DNA from: Paragyromitra xinjiangensis
Lineage: Eukaryota > Ascomycota > Pezizomycetes > Pezizales > Discinaceae
Assembly (NCBI GenBank): GCA_038503065.1
Contig: JBCAMK010000012.1
Span: 496,001-560,000, forward strand
Direction: 5' to 3'
Length of the DNA: 64,000 nucleotides
The notes under the pieces are model-generated. The model was not told the origin of the DNA. It did no database searches and saw only the letters and a program-made list of their open reading frames with translations. Made by a program: the position numbers and the translations under genes. How positions within the stretch are numbered: the first letter of the stretch is position 1; every line of letters begins with the position of its first letter. Below are positions 34,644 to 46,279 of this stretch, in pieces.

Positions 34644-37600
34644 TGTCAGGGACCACCATCCTTAGGCCCGGATAATTTTTCCCTTTTTTTTTTTTCCTGC
34701 CACTATCTTTTTTCTCACGTGCCTTGCGCTTTTTGTCGAATTCGTTTTCAATTGGTTTGGAGCATGGCTGCATGCATTTTTTTTCCATTTCCTGGGTCAT
34801 TTTCTTATTTTTTTTATGAAATTTTGGTTGAGCTGGGACCTTTTTTCTTTACGCTTTTACGTTTTTCTCCATGGGGTATGTTTCGTTATTTGATTTTCGA
34901 CCAAGGGAAGTTGAGGAGTTGGTTGCACGTCGCTTTTGTTTTCCCCTACAACGTAGCCTATTTTGTGTTTGGCTATTGGCTCCGCTTTATTATTATTTCA
35001 TTCCCGATTTGTTTACGAATTTTATTTTATTTCCGTTGGTTGGCTATTGCGGTGGTTTGGATCCACATGAGTGATGTCGTCGGGATTGGGCGGGAACAGG
35101 GGTGGGGTCGGATCGGGGGTTCGGGGGTCGGGGGTCGGGGGGTTGGGGTTGGGGGGGTGGGAGAGAGATACTGGACAGGACTTAACTGCTTATTTTCTTT
35201 TGGCTATCTATTTTTTTTCCTTTCGAAGCAATTGTATTAGTTACTTGTTTTGATTATTCTCCCGTTTTCTCATGTCCTGTTCTGGGTTCTCAAGTGCGCA
35301 CGAAGTATAAATATGCTTATTTCTCCTCGGGCTCTTCCTCCGAAGAATTGCGCTCAGTCATGAGGTGATTACGGGGGGTGGATCAAGGTTGTACTTAGAC
35401 GAATGAGCGATTCATCTTCAAGTTCCTGGTTCCCTATCTTGTGTCCTGAAGATGAGTATTACGCATAGGTTAGGGGGGAGGCGGGATGAATGAACGGATG
35501 AGAACCACGCAAAACTCCAAGACCACATGAATTGAAACTCCGAAACAGGTCCGACAGCAGGTGAATATCAGTGAGCAAGGTTGAGAGAATATATAAATAC
35601 TTTATAATCATGTCTATGGAGTCTTGTGACCAGCACGGACCCCATATATGTACGTACAGTAGATGTACAGACACATGTACTCAATCATATCGTGTTTATT
35701 CGTGCCGCTTCTCGTCCGTCTCCTGTCTCCACTGTCACTATCGTGCGTTAATACATGTACGCCGGACCACTGCTTCACTTCCTTTCCTCCTCCTCCGAAT
35801 CTTGTTGTCGCAATTGCAGGGCTCTAGGATCTCGCTATTACGTCTATACCTGTAGAGAGAGTACCACCCAAAGGGACCCTACCCTTTGTTGACATGGGCG
35901 TGAATTCCTCAACGTACAAATCCCTTCTCTCCCATCTGCTGTGCTACCTTAAACCCTTCCTTCTCCTCGACATCAATCGCGGTAGAAGCGGTGGTACTGG
36001 ATCGTTTTTTTTTTTATTACAGTTTTTCCCTTTTTTCGATGGCTGAATCCAGTTACCGGGACCAGGTAGGCTGGCTGCAGTTCCCATACGGTTGTTCTCG
36101 GGCAGGAACGTGAAGAAAAATGCATGTTCCGAGACCGTGATAGTTGCCCTACCGAGGTGCTTGATGCATATGCGTTGAGATTCAACAGCATCCCTTCTTC
36201 TGTTCTCTTTTTCACCGACATGAATGACGTTCGCTCGGGGTGGGTCGGGATGGAGGAGAATGGGCTCGAGCTTCGGAACATGTTCGAAAGGAAGAGGAAA
36301 AAAAAGAAAGTTTTATTTATTTTTTTTACTTACTCTTCTTCTTTCTTTGTGTACCGTGGGCGAAGAAAAAAAAAGGGAAACTCGGGAGTTTTCTTTTAGT
36401 TGAGGACAGGTAAACTTCTCTGGGATGGGGGGGGTTTTTTTTTGCTTCTGCTTCACCTAACTATCTTAAGTACGGTCTCGCTAATAAGTACCCGGAAGAA
36501 GCGATGAGCAGATGGGGCTCGCGAAGCTTTATTTTTTTTTTCCTACTCTTTTCCATCCTCGTCTTGGTACGCGGGACGGTGACGCGAGAGACTGACATCC
36601 TGAAGAAGCTTTGGATGGGGTAGGGACTACGGATTTCGGAATGGTGCCGAAAGGAAAAGAAAAAAAAACGTGCCTGCCCTGGTCAAAGCCGCGATGGTAA
36701 TCAAGGGAAATCCATGGATGCAGCTCAATTACTGTCGCGTGGACGTACCCCGGAATAGGGTATGAGGATATTTAAACGATGTCTTGGGTCAGGGCCACGT
36801 TCTATGCTTGTCTATTCAGGCTGGAGAGAGATATCAAGACTGGATTTTTCTCTTATGACATGGTGGTCCATTATATTATGGTGGACGCGTTTTTTGGACG
36901 TTGTGGGAGAAATTGGATGAACTGCATGTATTGATCTGGAGAACTCGTACTGATTGTTCTACTTTAGTTACACAAGGCCGATACGATCCTCGGTCTTACA
37001 AAGCGGATTAGTAGATACGTATCCTCGGGTTTATCAGCAGCTCTAGGGCTCCCAAGAGCCTACCGGCGGAATGGCGACTCCAACATTATAACATTCCAAC
37101 ATCGGCTCTCAAGTCCTCACCGATATCCTTTTTAGGCCGAAAATCTCCGAACCTGACATGAAGCGCTACTACATAAGTCATCTTGAATCTCCTCATTCAA
37201 ATAACCCCGTTTCAGGCAAACCCCAGTTCATCATTTTATCGTCTCCGTGGATTTTCCCTCCTACGCGCACGTCCTAGGAAAAAAAACATGAAACTCTAGC
37301 TTATACCCCGCAGCGGCGCTTTCGATTTCTCTTTATGCATCTTACTGGGCGCTGGGAGTGACGACATCTACTAGGTTAAGGATAGTTGATCCGCATCAAC
37401 ACCATGATCGTGCAGGAACCATGGAATATCTTCGATCTCGATTTTTTTTTCTTCAATATTTCTTAGCACCAACGTTATAACGACTAGGTCTTGGGTACCA
37501 GATATATTATACGACTTCGACTCGAGGCGGCAGTCACAGCCTGTCCTCGCCGCGTACAGACATTCGAGTAGTAGTACGCAAAGAGCTATTGCAGTGCTTC

Positions 37601-40352
37601 TATAGGCGTTGCATAACCCTATAACTCACGACAAGGAGGTCCAACCTTCGCGGAAGCGGCTTTCGATCCTAGGAATAATTATATACTTTCAGCTCGTACG
37701 AGTTTCTCAACGGACGTGGTTTCCGGTTTATTCTTGTCTCTAGGGTGGTAAACTCCCGAAAATTTCCAAGCGCTTCATAGAGACCTTGCTACCGAAGCAA
37801 CCGCGGTTGTGAAGTTGGCGACTATAGTCACGAGGAGGGCGGGTCTTTTGGTTGTTATAGATTTACGGGAGGGGCCCAGACGGCGTGGGATGTACCGGGC
37901 GCCTGTGAGGGTCTGTTTGTTGTCGTTTACTAGATTATAGGGACGAACCCATATAGTCCGGAATTCTAAGGTTCGGAAGATCGATGAGTTTTGAAGGACA
38001 CTTGTATGTTGGTGTACCCTATAGTATCAATCCTCTTATGTATCAGGAGTTGAACTCTACATGTTGCGCGCGTGATAATGATGTTTCAGATTCGCAAGAT
38101 TAGAATATACTCCGATGTGAACACGCCCCGAGACGTCTCCCTTAACACATCGAAGTGAGATGAAACCAACGAACTCTCCCTCTCGTGATCAACTGGTTCC
38201 AACGCAAACGGTTCCTGAATTCTGTCAACCGCACTCCACTTGGGCCGCCAATTGATAGATTACGCTAGAACCTGCATGCAGAATATTCCCTTCGTATACG
38301 CAACGCGAAAAGCAATTCTTTGACCGTTATTATCTTCCCCGTTATAGGAAAGGGTAACTTGGATACATTATCTGTTCTGAATCATTTGATCTCACTCGCA
38401 GATAGGGGTGTTTAACATTCAAACCGAGGTGGACCATCTTGTGTCACTCAACAGAGGTTTTGATAGAGGGAGTCACTAGAAGCGCCGGCTGAGCGGTTTC
38501 GTAAGAGACCATACAACAAGGCTAGGCCATAAAAAGTCTCTTTGGCGATTGTACGTAATCGCTAATTACGGCTTGTTAGCAGCTTAGACCGTAATGGGAC
38601 CGAGCTGTTGGTTGATACCGACGTCACTCAAACCGAATACTATCGGCTGACCTTGCCTACTACTTAAACGTAAGAGATACACGGTTTATAAAAAAGAAAC
38701 CTGTTTGTCTTTCAATCACATAAACGGTGAGTGGATAGAGATCATGCTCTCATCGATCTATGTCCTACCTGCAGCAGTTGGTGCCTCTTGCACGCAGGAG
38801 GATCTTTCGCATACCGTATGAGAAAGGTGGGTTTAAGATATGTTTTCCGGTTTTGGATTCGGATTATCAAACATCAGTCTTGCCCAAAGCCACCTTACGA
38901 ATAAGAAAGGGCGGGGACAGTATTTGTGGTTGAGCAGAAGGCTTGCGCGTAGATGCCGAATTTTTTTGCTGTACTTCCCATTTTGTGTTTTTAATCTTAT
39001 AATTTCTCCCGAAAAATTGGTGGTACGGTAGGTGATATGTGACCAGAAAAAAAATTGACAGGGAAGAGTGGTATGGGCGATGCGTAGCTCTGCAACCGTA
39101 GCGCGAGTGATATGCTATGTATCTCACTTGTCGCTTACTAGAATGGGAGGTTGTTTGTGGTTCTGCTTGGAGGGCCTATCGTAACATAATCCGCTCCTAG
39201 TTCCAGCTACTTTTCTTCAGGTAACAGCTCACCTGGGCTCCGAATATTTTGGCTATGCCTCTAGCATCTTCGACAGATTCTTCTCAAGGATGTCATTCCT
39301 CTTATTTTCAATATTTCTCCTGTGGTGGATGTTATCGAGGTGATTTTATTATAATCTGTCAAGATAACGGTGAACGTCTCGAGAATGAATGTCAGTTAAG
39401 ACACTAAATCTCCTAAACACTAAGCTGGTCTCAGCAAAAATGGTCTTTATTTTTCTTATTAATGACGTCTGGGCCACCTTCACAATCTTGGTATCAGTTC
39501 GTTCTCCTTCTGCCAGCAACATCATCACGTTTAGAACCTGCCAGGAAGTAGCAATAATCCTCGGAAATCCGGCCTTGGTATTGCCTAACGCCGTAAGGTT
39601 CCTGTACCCCTAGTGATGACAATGACTGGTCTAGCAAAAAGGCCATCAGAGGTAAGATTGATGAACAGTTATGTGTTTGCGAGCTCTGGGGGTGGGTACG
39701 TGGCTTGCTTGGCCACCTTCGATGGGCCTTTCTAGGAGTTATGGGATGAAGGCATGCGGGGTAGTCCCTTTTGATAATTTTCGAGTGTTTTGTGTGTGGT
39801 TTGCCAATAAAAACACTAAGGAGATTTATGTAGTTTGATGCAGAAGCCTTTGGGGGTATCGTCACATGTTTGTTGGGTCACTCATAAATGTTGGATTCCT
39901 GGTTTCGATCTGGTGACTACATCTTGTGCCGTAGCCTTGTCTTACTTACATGTAATTTTCATTGATCCAACCTACTGCCGTAGTGTGGATGTCACGGGTA
40001 CGTACACTGCCTTAGCGGCACTTCCCTGGCTCCCCACTATTAGATATACTCCCAAATTCTGACGAACATGGGAGGTGAAGCGAGGGAAATCCTTTCTCAA
40101 GTTATATATACAGTAGTCAAATATACCCTTTCTCATGACATGTCATGCTCTTGCCGTGAGGGAAAAGGGAAAGATATTATCAAATGGTCGGTTCAACTGT
40201 ACCTATATCTTTTGCTAATAGCTAAATATGATAACCACTTCACCTAGCCTCGCCGAGGAAAAAGAAAAAACCAGACTAAACGCTTGCTCCCATGATATAC
40301 TTACCCCAAATATATTGCCATACACATCCTCCATTAACCCAATCCCCCACGT
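34644..40352. other. gene-poor block downstream of HAP5
   Basis: Positions 34680-35250 are a T/G-rich 3' flank of HAP5 with a G-tract at 35099-35161. The frames there (up to 173 codons, Phe/Trp/Gly-rich) are skew artefacts. TACATGTA octamers occur at 35752 and 39947. From 36.4 to 40.3 kb I see no gene, transposon motif or RNA gene. The sequence resembles the 6.3-12.9 kb block, with many short stop-broken frames. Confidence 0.55.
35099..35161 (+). repeat. G-tract cluster with G-quadruplex potential
   Basis: Seven or more runs of four to seven G separated by short TC, TT or TTC spacers on the plus strand, about 450 nt downstream of the HAP5 stop. This pattern meets the usual intramolecular G-quadruplex rule (four or more G-tracts with short loops). 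Confidence 0.7.
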
Positions 40353-41907
40353 CTAAAACCTAATCTCATAGCTCCCCGCTCTTGTCATATACCTTACCCA
40401 TTTGACACTTGAATAATTACTCTTTTCAAATACCTTCAGATACCGCACTAGTAAGCCTGAGGATGTGAACATCAATAAACTGAACGATAACGACAGTGGA
40501 GGCCGAGACCATGCTTTCTGATTCGTCATTGAGGTGAGTGTTGCGTCTGCGGAAAGAACGTATTCTGATTGACCAGTGAAACGAGGGATTCTAAGGAAGG
40601 GGTAAGATTAGTTATGTGTTTCCTTAGGGGATGAGACAGCCCAAGTTCTTACTTCCAAACAATGATATTCTCTGACGGCTCGTATTTTGCCTTCCCCTGG
40701 CTAGTTCTTGTTTGGATACCGGCTGTATTCAACGGTGTTGGCACCCTCACAACCACATTCGTCGCAAACAGTTTCGTCCCGTAATTCGCACGGATCGCAA
40801 CCTGATACTCGACCTTTGTCTTCCCGATCTCATTGACAATCGCATGCACCCTGAATGGCAAATTCACATTCTCCGTCGCGCGATACCTCATCAACTCGAA
40901 TTCACCATCGGGAGGCACGAAAGAAATAATTCTATCTGTATCAAACTTGCCTAGCTTCACACATTGATGAAACTGACAGTCTTCCAGGGTGACACTACCC
41001 GCTGCTGCTCTAGTGGCTTTTGTGCCCGCCTTATTGCCTGAGGGTCGGGTGAGCCCATCGCCGTCAAGGAGAAGGCGGTCGTTAAGACCGAATTTGCACT
41101 CGGGGGTGCCGGAAAGATAGGCGCGCATTATGATCTGCCCAGAGACATCGGCGCGAAGGACAGTACCACCGGCGGACATAAGGAGGTTGACGTCTTCAAT
41201 TACATCCACGAAGGCTTCGTTTTTACGATATTTGACGTCAGCACGACGCCAGGAAAGGGCACCAGTGGCTTGCATGGTTATGCGGGTCGAGTCCTCTACT
41301 GCACGCTCTGATTTTACCCCCTCAGTTGTGATATACATCTTTAATGTGTCGGTTTCCGTGTTTTGTGGATATCCAAAATCCAAGATCTCTGCTCGCAGCG
41401 TCTACTGTTAGCAGTTCGCCCCTATCCAGTTCTGCCTGTTTCATCCCACAATTTCCATCATCTGACACCTCCACTGGGTAAAATACGAGGAGACTGAAAG
41501 TACCATCAAGAAGCTCATAGATAAGCACAAAGTTGTTTTTCACCGCCTCCTCATCGAACTTCCCAAAGTAGCTTTTCCCCAGCGCGATGAGTCGGTACAG
41601 GAACTCGAAAACCAGCGCGGCGTTCGCATTGCTTTTTGTCACGGCAACAATGTATATATTTTCGTGTTTGACATGAGAAAAGGTAGTTGAGCCGAGTGTC
41701 AAGATTGGGGAACGGACTTGTGCGTTGGAGATGACTTGGATTCGGAAGACGTCAGATAGTCGGGGTCGGCCTGAGGGAAAAACCAAAAAATTAGCCTCAG
41801 ACCTGAGTGAAGGGGTATGATTCAGAGCGGGGCATACAGTCGTTTCGGAACTGGCGAAAGATCAGGTTTTCGCCTTTCTGGTTGAACAGGAGTATCCCCG
41901 AGAGCAT
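40353..41907 (-). CDS. APM4: AP-2 clathrin adaptor complex mu subunit
   Basis: Exons 41907-41838, 41770-41504, 41388-40653 and 40590-40353 on the minus strand give 436 residues, the usual mu-subunit length. The N-terminal longin-like domain starts MLSGILLFNQKGENLIFRQF and continues with RPRLSDVFRIQVI. The linker DFGYPQNTETDTLKMYIT favours AP-2 over AP-1. The C-terminal mu homology domain runs from about 165 (WRRADVKYRKNEAFVDVIED) to the end (WVRYMTRAGSYEIRF). The protein recognises tyrosine-based sorting signals on cargo and PIP2 at the plasma membrane for clathrin-mediated endocytosis. An insert rich in Ala/Gly/Thr (GNKAGTKATRAAAG) lies in the MHD loop. Intron donors are GTATGC, GTACTT and GTAAGA. 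Exons 1 and 4 are missed by simple ORF finding but match the family well. Confidence 0.95.
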
Positions 41908-42083
41908 ATCTGCTGCTCTTTCGTTGCTTCTGCTTTTGCTTCTGCTTTTCTTGTTTCTCCCTTCGAGAATTAGTCGCTGGTGGGTGAGTCCTGTGTATCG
42001 TTCGCTAGAGCGCTAGATGGATTGAAATGCAAATGCAACTCGTGGACAGTCGTCAATAGGTGTACCGTAGCACTTTGAGGTTC

Positions 42084-42780
42084 TCACGATGTCAGGAGAT
42101 GCTCGATTCGATGCAGGGCGGTCAATTGGGGAAAGCTTGCTTCTGGGGCCGAGATCCCGGGGAAGGTTGAGCCGCTTCCAGAACTTCGCTGGAGATCCTT
42201 GGCGGCAACCAACCAGCCTGCATCTCCGAATCCTACGATAATGACAATTCCTACTCTGCTGCCCGTTGACACCGACAACGACGATGTTGCCCCTACATAC
42301 GTTTCAGTCAAATTTTTCGTGCATATGTAGCATCTTGAGTACCCCACAGATTTATCTTCGATTATCCAATTACATATAGAAAACCATCGTCGATTGTAGT
42401 TGGGTGGAGTAATATTCGATATCACTTCCGCGGACGTAATGTTGCGTGGTGAACCTGCATACCCCAACCACACCTCATGCTTTGCGCCGCTCCCGCTTGT
42501 CCGTATCTGTGGTAGAGAAGCAGATGCGTAGAAATTTATGTGGTTTTGTGAGCTGCATATGTGGAGTGCTTGCATCCGTGCATGACGAGCCATTGAAGGT
42601 CCCATTGAGAAAGGCTGGGTACCATCCGAAGGTATCTGAAAGCACGAATGAAGGGCCTGCCTGAGATATTAGGATATGTGGGCCAGTCGGAGACATCCGG
42701 CTCACGAGAAAATTCACAGATGGATGACGTTGTGTGAATTTGAGGGAGGTGAAGGGGAAGTGGGGACGGTTGGGATCTAA
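42084..42780 (-). pseudogene. possible broken gene for an N-glycosylated single-pass surface protein
   Basis: Two overlapping minus-strand frames look protein-like but are not joined by a splice site I can find. The upstream frame (to about 42475) has FGWYPAFLNGTFNGSSCTDA. The downstream frame, ending at 42084, has LGYAGSPRNITSAEVISNIT, then KNLTETYVGAT and a hydrophobic GSRVGIVIIVGFG segment. Together they give several N-X-S/T sequons, then a possible membrane helix, then a Ser/Pro tail. This is the layout of fungal type I membrane proteins. No start Met or signal peptide is evident before the first frame, which is preceded by an in-frame stop near 42780. Either it is a decayed gene or a spliced gene I have not resolved. 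I do not recognise the family. It lies just upstream of APM4 on the same strand. Confidence 0.3.
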
Positions 42781-42799
42781 TTAGCGATATCGCTACGCC

Positions 42800-43847
42800 T
42801 GCTTAATGAGATAATGTTGGGAGGACGCAGGGACAATTCATCCATTGTGTTTTGAATACAATAAATTTACAGTTTCAGTTCCATTCCCAATAAAGCTACA
42901 TGTAGGCGCAGAGAACCTGGATTGATTTTGAATCTTAGGCGAAGAATTTTTTCTCCGAGGTTCCTTGATGATGTCCTGGATACAATAAAGAGGGAGTGCT
43001 GTCCGAGGTTTTGTTTTTATAAAGATTGTGGCTCATCGGGTGATATTTCATGCCGTAATTTTACTTCATACCCCATCATATATTGGTCAGGGGGAGACCT
43101 GATAGTCGTGTTCGATTGATAATACTCCATGCTGGAGAAAATCTCCAAGTTGAGCATGTTTCAGGCTAACCTTTGCTTCAGTTTCACTAAGACTGAATTG
43201 CCGTATTGTGTTTGACTCGTGACAAAAAAAACGAGATATCTATGGAAAAATAGTAACATACTCTTCGATATCTGGAGGACGTGGGCTTGATATCTCAAAC
43301 GACAGAATACTACTCACAATAAAAGTAGGGGTTTTCATCTTTCTTATTCCAGTCCTAAAACTGTTGCCACTGGCTTTTATCCCGCACTCGGGAACAAAAA
43401 TTGTAGAGGGATAGGATAGAAAGTGTTTTAGAATAGAGTCCTAGAGTAACCATGAATATGTAGACATCAGGGTGCATGAAACAGGCCTCCAAAACAAGGC
43501 TTGACCTTACTCAGGGTCCTGAAGTAAAGTTCCCTCATGAAAAAATTAGGGTGCACAAGAAAACGGTAAGGCAATGATTACTCATAGTCAAATTTACTCA
43601 GGAGTTCTGAAAAGGGACTGATTTAGTCGAGTGATAGATTATGATACAAGTTACTCCCTCTATTTTCTAGTAAGGCAGGCAAGACTCTATATGCAGTTAA
43701 TCAATCAAGTTTTTGATCGAGCTGGGTTTAAAAAGTCTTGTTGGGATGGTATCCAATAGTCAATGTTTCTGCCAACCGAACAGATGCTCGGCTGTGGTGT
43801 GGTCGATATCGTGAGAACCTCACGCCATAGAATCCCGACACCCTGGT
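42800..43847. other. intergenic with dispersed repeat copy B
   Basis: No gene supported. It contains a TACATGTA octamer at 42897 and the diverged repeat copy at 43421-43539, described separately. Confidence 0.5.
43421..43539. repeat. diverged dispersed repeat, copy B
   Basis: Partner of 31051-31172, aligned along its whole length in the same orientation. Differences look mostly like transitions. About 60-80 nt further on (near 43600-43620) a shorter echo of its end occurs (TTTACTCAGGAGTTCTGAA against CTTACTCAGGGTCCTGAA), hinting at internal duplication. Confidence 0.6.
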
Positions 43848-44247
43848 TCAGTCTGCAGTGTTCATCGTTAGTCTCAGATTAGATTGGGTTGGTATGCGCT
43901 GCATGAGTGTTTGCAGGTGCATCCCAATGTTTCCTGCTTTCCTTGCTTCCTCACTCCACTTCTGGATCCTAGAACAGACAGTTGAACTCCCAACAACATC
44001 CATTAATGAAATAAGTTTGCAATAGTAGAGCAATTGTGCCAGGATCAGGATGTCTGCGCGGCTACCAAGGCTTGCTGCCCTTTGCAGCCCGGCGATATGC
44101 ATATCTTTAGACGCCAGGAAGGCAGATCATTATGTTAGCTTCGGAGTGGACATGGGTGTCTTCGAGCTCAAGTAATCGCCGTGCTAAAACTGACTCTGCT
44201 TGTTGGCTGACCGGCAAGAGCGAATCCTTGGCTGGTTGGGGCGGCAT
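43848..44247 (-). pseudogene. unrecognised small gene, frame-broken or unresolved splicing
   Basis: The minus-strand frame from ATG 44247 encodes MPPQPAKDSLLPVSQQAESV, then a helical LARRLLELEDTHVHSE, and stops near 44107. A second frame from 44102 continues as MHIAGLQRAASLGSRADILI, then LAQLLYYCKLISLMDVV, and ends at 43848. Both parts look like one helical protein of about 120-130 residues. However, the change of frame near 44105 has no clean GT-AG solution: a CTAAC branch-like site and an AAAG acceptor are present, but the only nearby GT donors give the wrong phase. So it is either a gene with one frameshift or one with a non-standard donor. I do not recognise the family. It is transcribed divergently from NAP1. 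Confidence 0.35.
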
Positions 44248-44735
44248 AAAGTTGATGAGCCTGCGTCTAAAACAATTCTTCAGACAGATCCAAAAAAAGA
44301 AAAGAAAAACGGGCGGAAAGAAACAAAGGTGGGCTCCTCCTGCGTGCTCTCTCGGCCTGAGCGCGACGCGCCATGGGAAGGGGCAGAAGAAAAAAAAAAG
44401 AAGTTGGGAAAGAGTGTGGTAGTGGTGGGGTAAATTCACCGCGCCATATCACGTGGTATTGACTAAGCCACTCATTCCCCCGCTGTACCAGGGTCAGGGC
44501 TGGACCCTATAGCAACTGATGGCCCCTCCATTCTCTCCTCTCATCAATTTCTGCCTCCATCAACCTCCTCAACCTTCCATCCGTCCCTGAACTTCCCCTT
44601 ACTGCATCCCTTTCCCTCTCCATCTTACTTTCTTCAAAATCTCTCTGTAATCTCGTTGCGAGCGAAATTTCTCTTGTTTCTCATCCCAGTTGCAAAAGTT
44701 CTTTTGCCGGAAAAAATAACTCCTAATTGTCAGCC
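44248..44735. promoter_or_regulatory. upstream region of NAP1
   Basis: A/G-rich (plus strand) from 44280 to 44420, then C/T-rich from 44520 to 44650, the pattern of a fungal promoter followed by a pyrimidine-rich leader before the NAP1 ATG at 44736. No specific operator is claimed. Confidence 0.4.
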
Positions 44736-46279
44736 ATGTCCGAACCCATCAGGAATAAGAAGCTCGACACTCTCGCTGGGGCTCCGTGAGTTGATACCTC
44801 TCCCCCAACAGATTTTTCGTTTCTGCCGCCGAAGCAGCAAAACTAACCATCTATGAAAAAAACTCCAGTACCCCGCAAAACACTCCTTCCGCCAATGCTC
44901 CAATCTCTTCTCATGCTGCCGAGCCAAAAGTTTCCACTATCGAGGAAGGTATGTAACCTAGTTTCGCCACTTTTCTTAACGAAACAATTTTCCCCTTTCT
45001 TCCATTTATTGATTTTTTTTCTTTTTCTTTTCTTGCTGACCGGTGGCCATTATCATTTCCCAACAGAAAAGTTTGAGCGCTCTGCAGCCTCACTCTTTGC
45101 CTCTGACCCCCGATTGGTCTCGATGATCCAGGGAAAACTTGGCTCGCTAGTCGGGCGCTCTTCCGGCTATATTGAATCTCTTCCGGCTCCCGTCCGCCGC
45201 CGTATCGCTGGCTTGAAAGGTGTTCAGAAGGAGCACTCCAAGCTTGAGGCTGAATTCCAGGAGGAGGTCCTACAGTTGGAGAAGAAGTATTTCGCTAAAT
45301 TCACTCCTCTGTACCAGAAGCGTGCCCAGATTGTCAATGGTGCTACCGAGCCTTCAGAAGAAGAAGTTAAGGCCGGAAAAGCAGATGGCGAAGAGGAGGA
45401 TGAGGAGAAGGAGGCTAAGACTGAAGATAAGAAGGAGGCCGCTGAGGACCTTAAGGGTGTTCCAGAGTTCTGGCTGTCTGCTATGAAGAATCATCTTTCT
45501 CTCGCCGAGACCATCACGGATAGAGACGAGGCTGCTCTCAAGCACCTTACCGACATCCGCATGACCTATCTTGATCGTCCTGGTTTCAAGCTTATCTTTG
45601 AGTTTGCTGAGAACGAATTCTTCTCTAACAAAGAAATCACCAAGACTTACTACTACCAGGAAGAGAGTGGCTATGGTGGTGATTTCATCTACGACCATGC
45701 CGAGGGTGATAAGATCAACTGGAAAGAAGGCAAGGATTTAACCGTCCGAGTTGAGAGCAAAAAGCAAAGGAACAAAAGTATGTTGTCCTTCTTGTTGTAC
45801 CGTTTTTCATCTGGAAAAGTTGCCGCTGACACCTATTAGACACCAAACAAACTCGTGTGGTCAAGAGGACCGTTCCTACTGAGAGCTTCTTCAACTTCTT
45901 CTCGCCTCCAGAGGCCACCGGCGGTGATGATGAGGATGATGATACTTCAACTGAGCTTGAGGAGAGACTTGAGCTCGACTACCATCTAGGCGAGGATATC
46001 AAGGAGAAGCTCATCCCCCGTGCTGTCGACTGGTACACCGGTGAAGCTCTTCAATTCGAGGAGCTGGAGGACGACATGGATAACGAAGAGTTCGACGATG
46101 ACGAAGATGACGAAGATGAATTAAGTGAAGATAGGGATGACGATGATGAGGAGTCTGAGGATGAGGTAACTTCTATGTGCCATCTTTGAGTTTTGAAATG
46201 TTTGAATGTGTGCTTACGGTATGTTCAGGATGATGGAACAAAGCCCAAGCAGGAGGCCGCCGACTGCAAGCAAAGCTAA
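44736..46279 (+). CDS. NAP1: Nucleosome assembly protein 1
   Basis: Exons 44736-44785, 44869-44948, 45067-45777, 45840-46165 and 46229-46279 encode 405 residues; all junctions are in frame. NAP1 is a histone H2A-H2B chaperone that shuttles histones and assembles nucleosomes. The N-terminal 45 residues are Ser/Pro/Thr-rich. The NAP domain has the dimerisation helix ([35 protein letters not shown]), then [43 protein letters not shown] and [11 protein letters not shown]. An acidic insert ([16 protein letters not shown]) and a long acidic tail (about 340-390) follow the family pattern. The last 17-codon exon ends CKQS, a CaaX-type end that in animal and plant NAP1 proteins (CKQQ) can be farnesylated. 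The length is typical. Confidence 0.96.

Noticed and set aside
34719..35240. 173-codon plus-strand open frame downstream of HAP5
   Set aside because: Phe/Trp/Gly-rich composition mirrors the T/G skew; no domain, no leader and no relation to a known family. Most likely 3' flank of HAP5.
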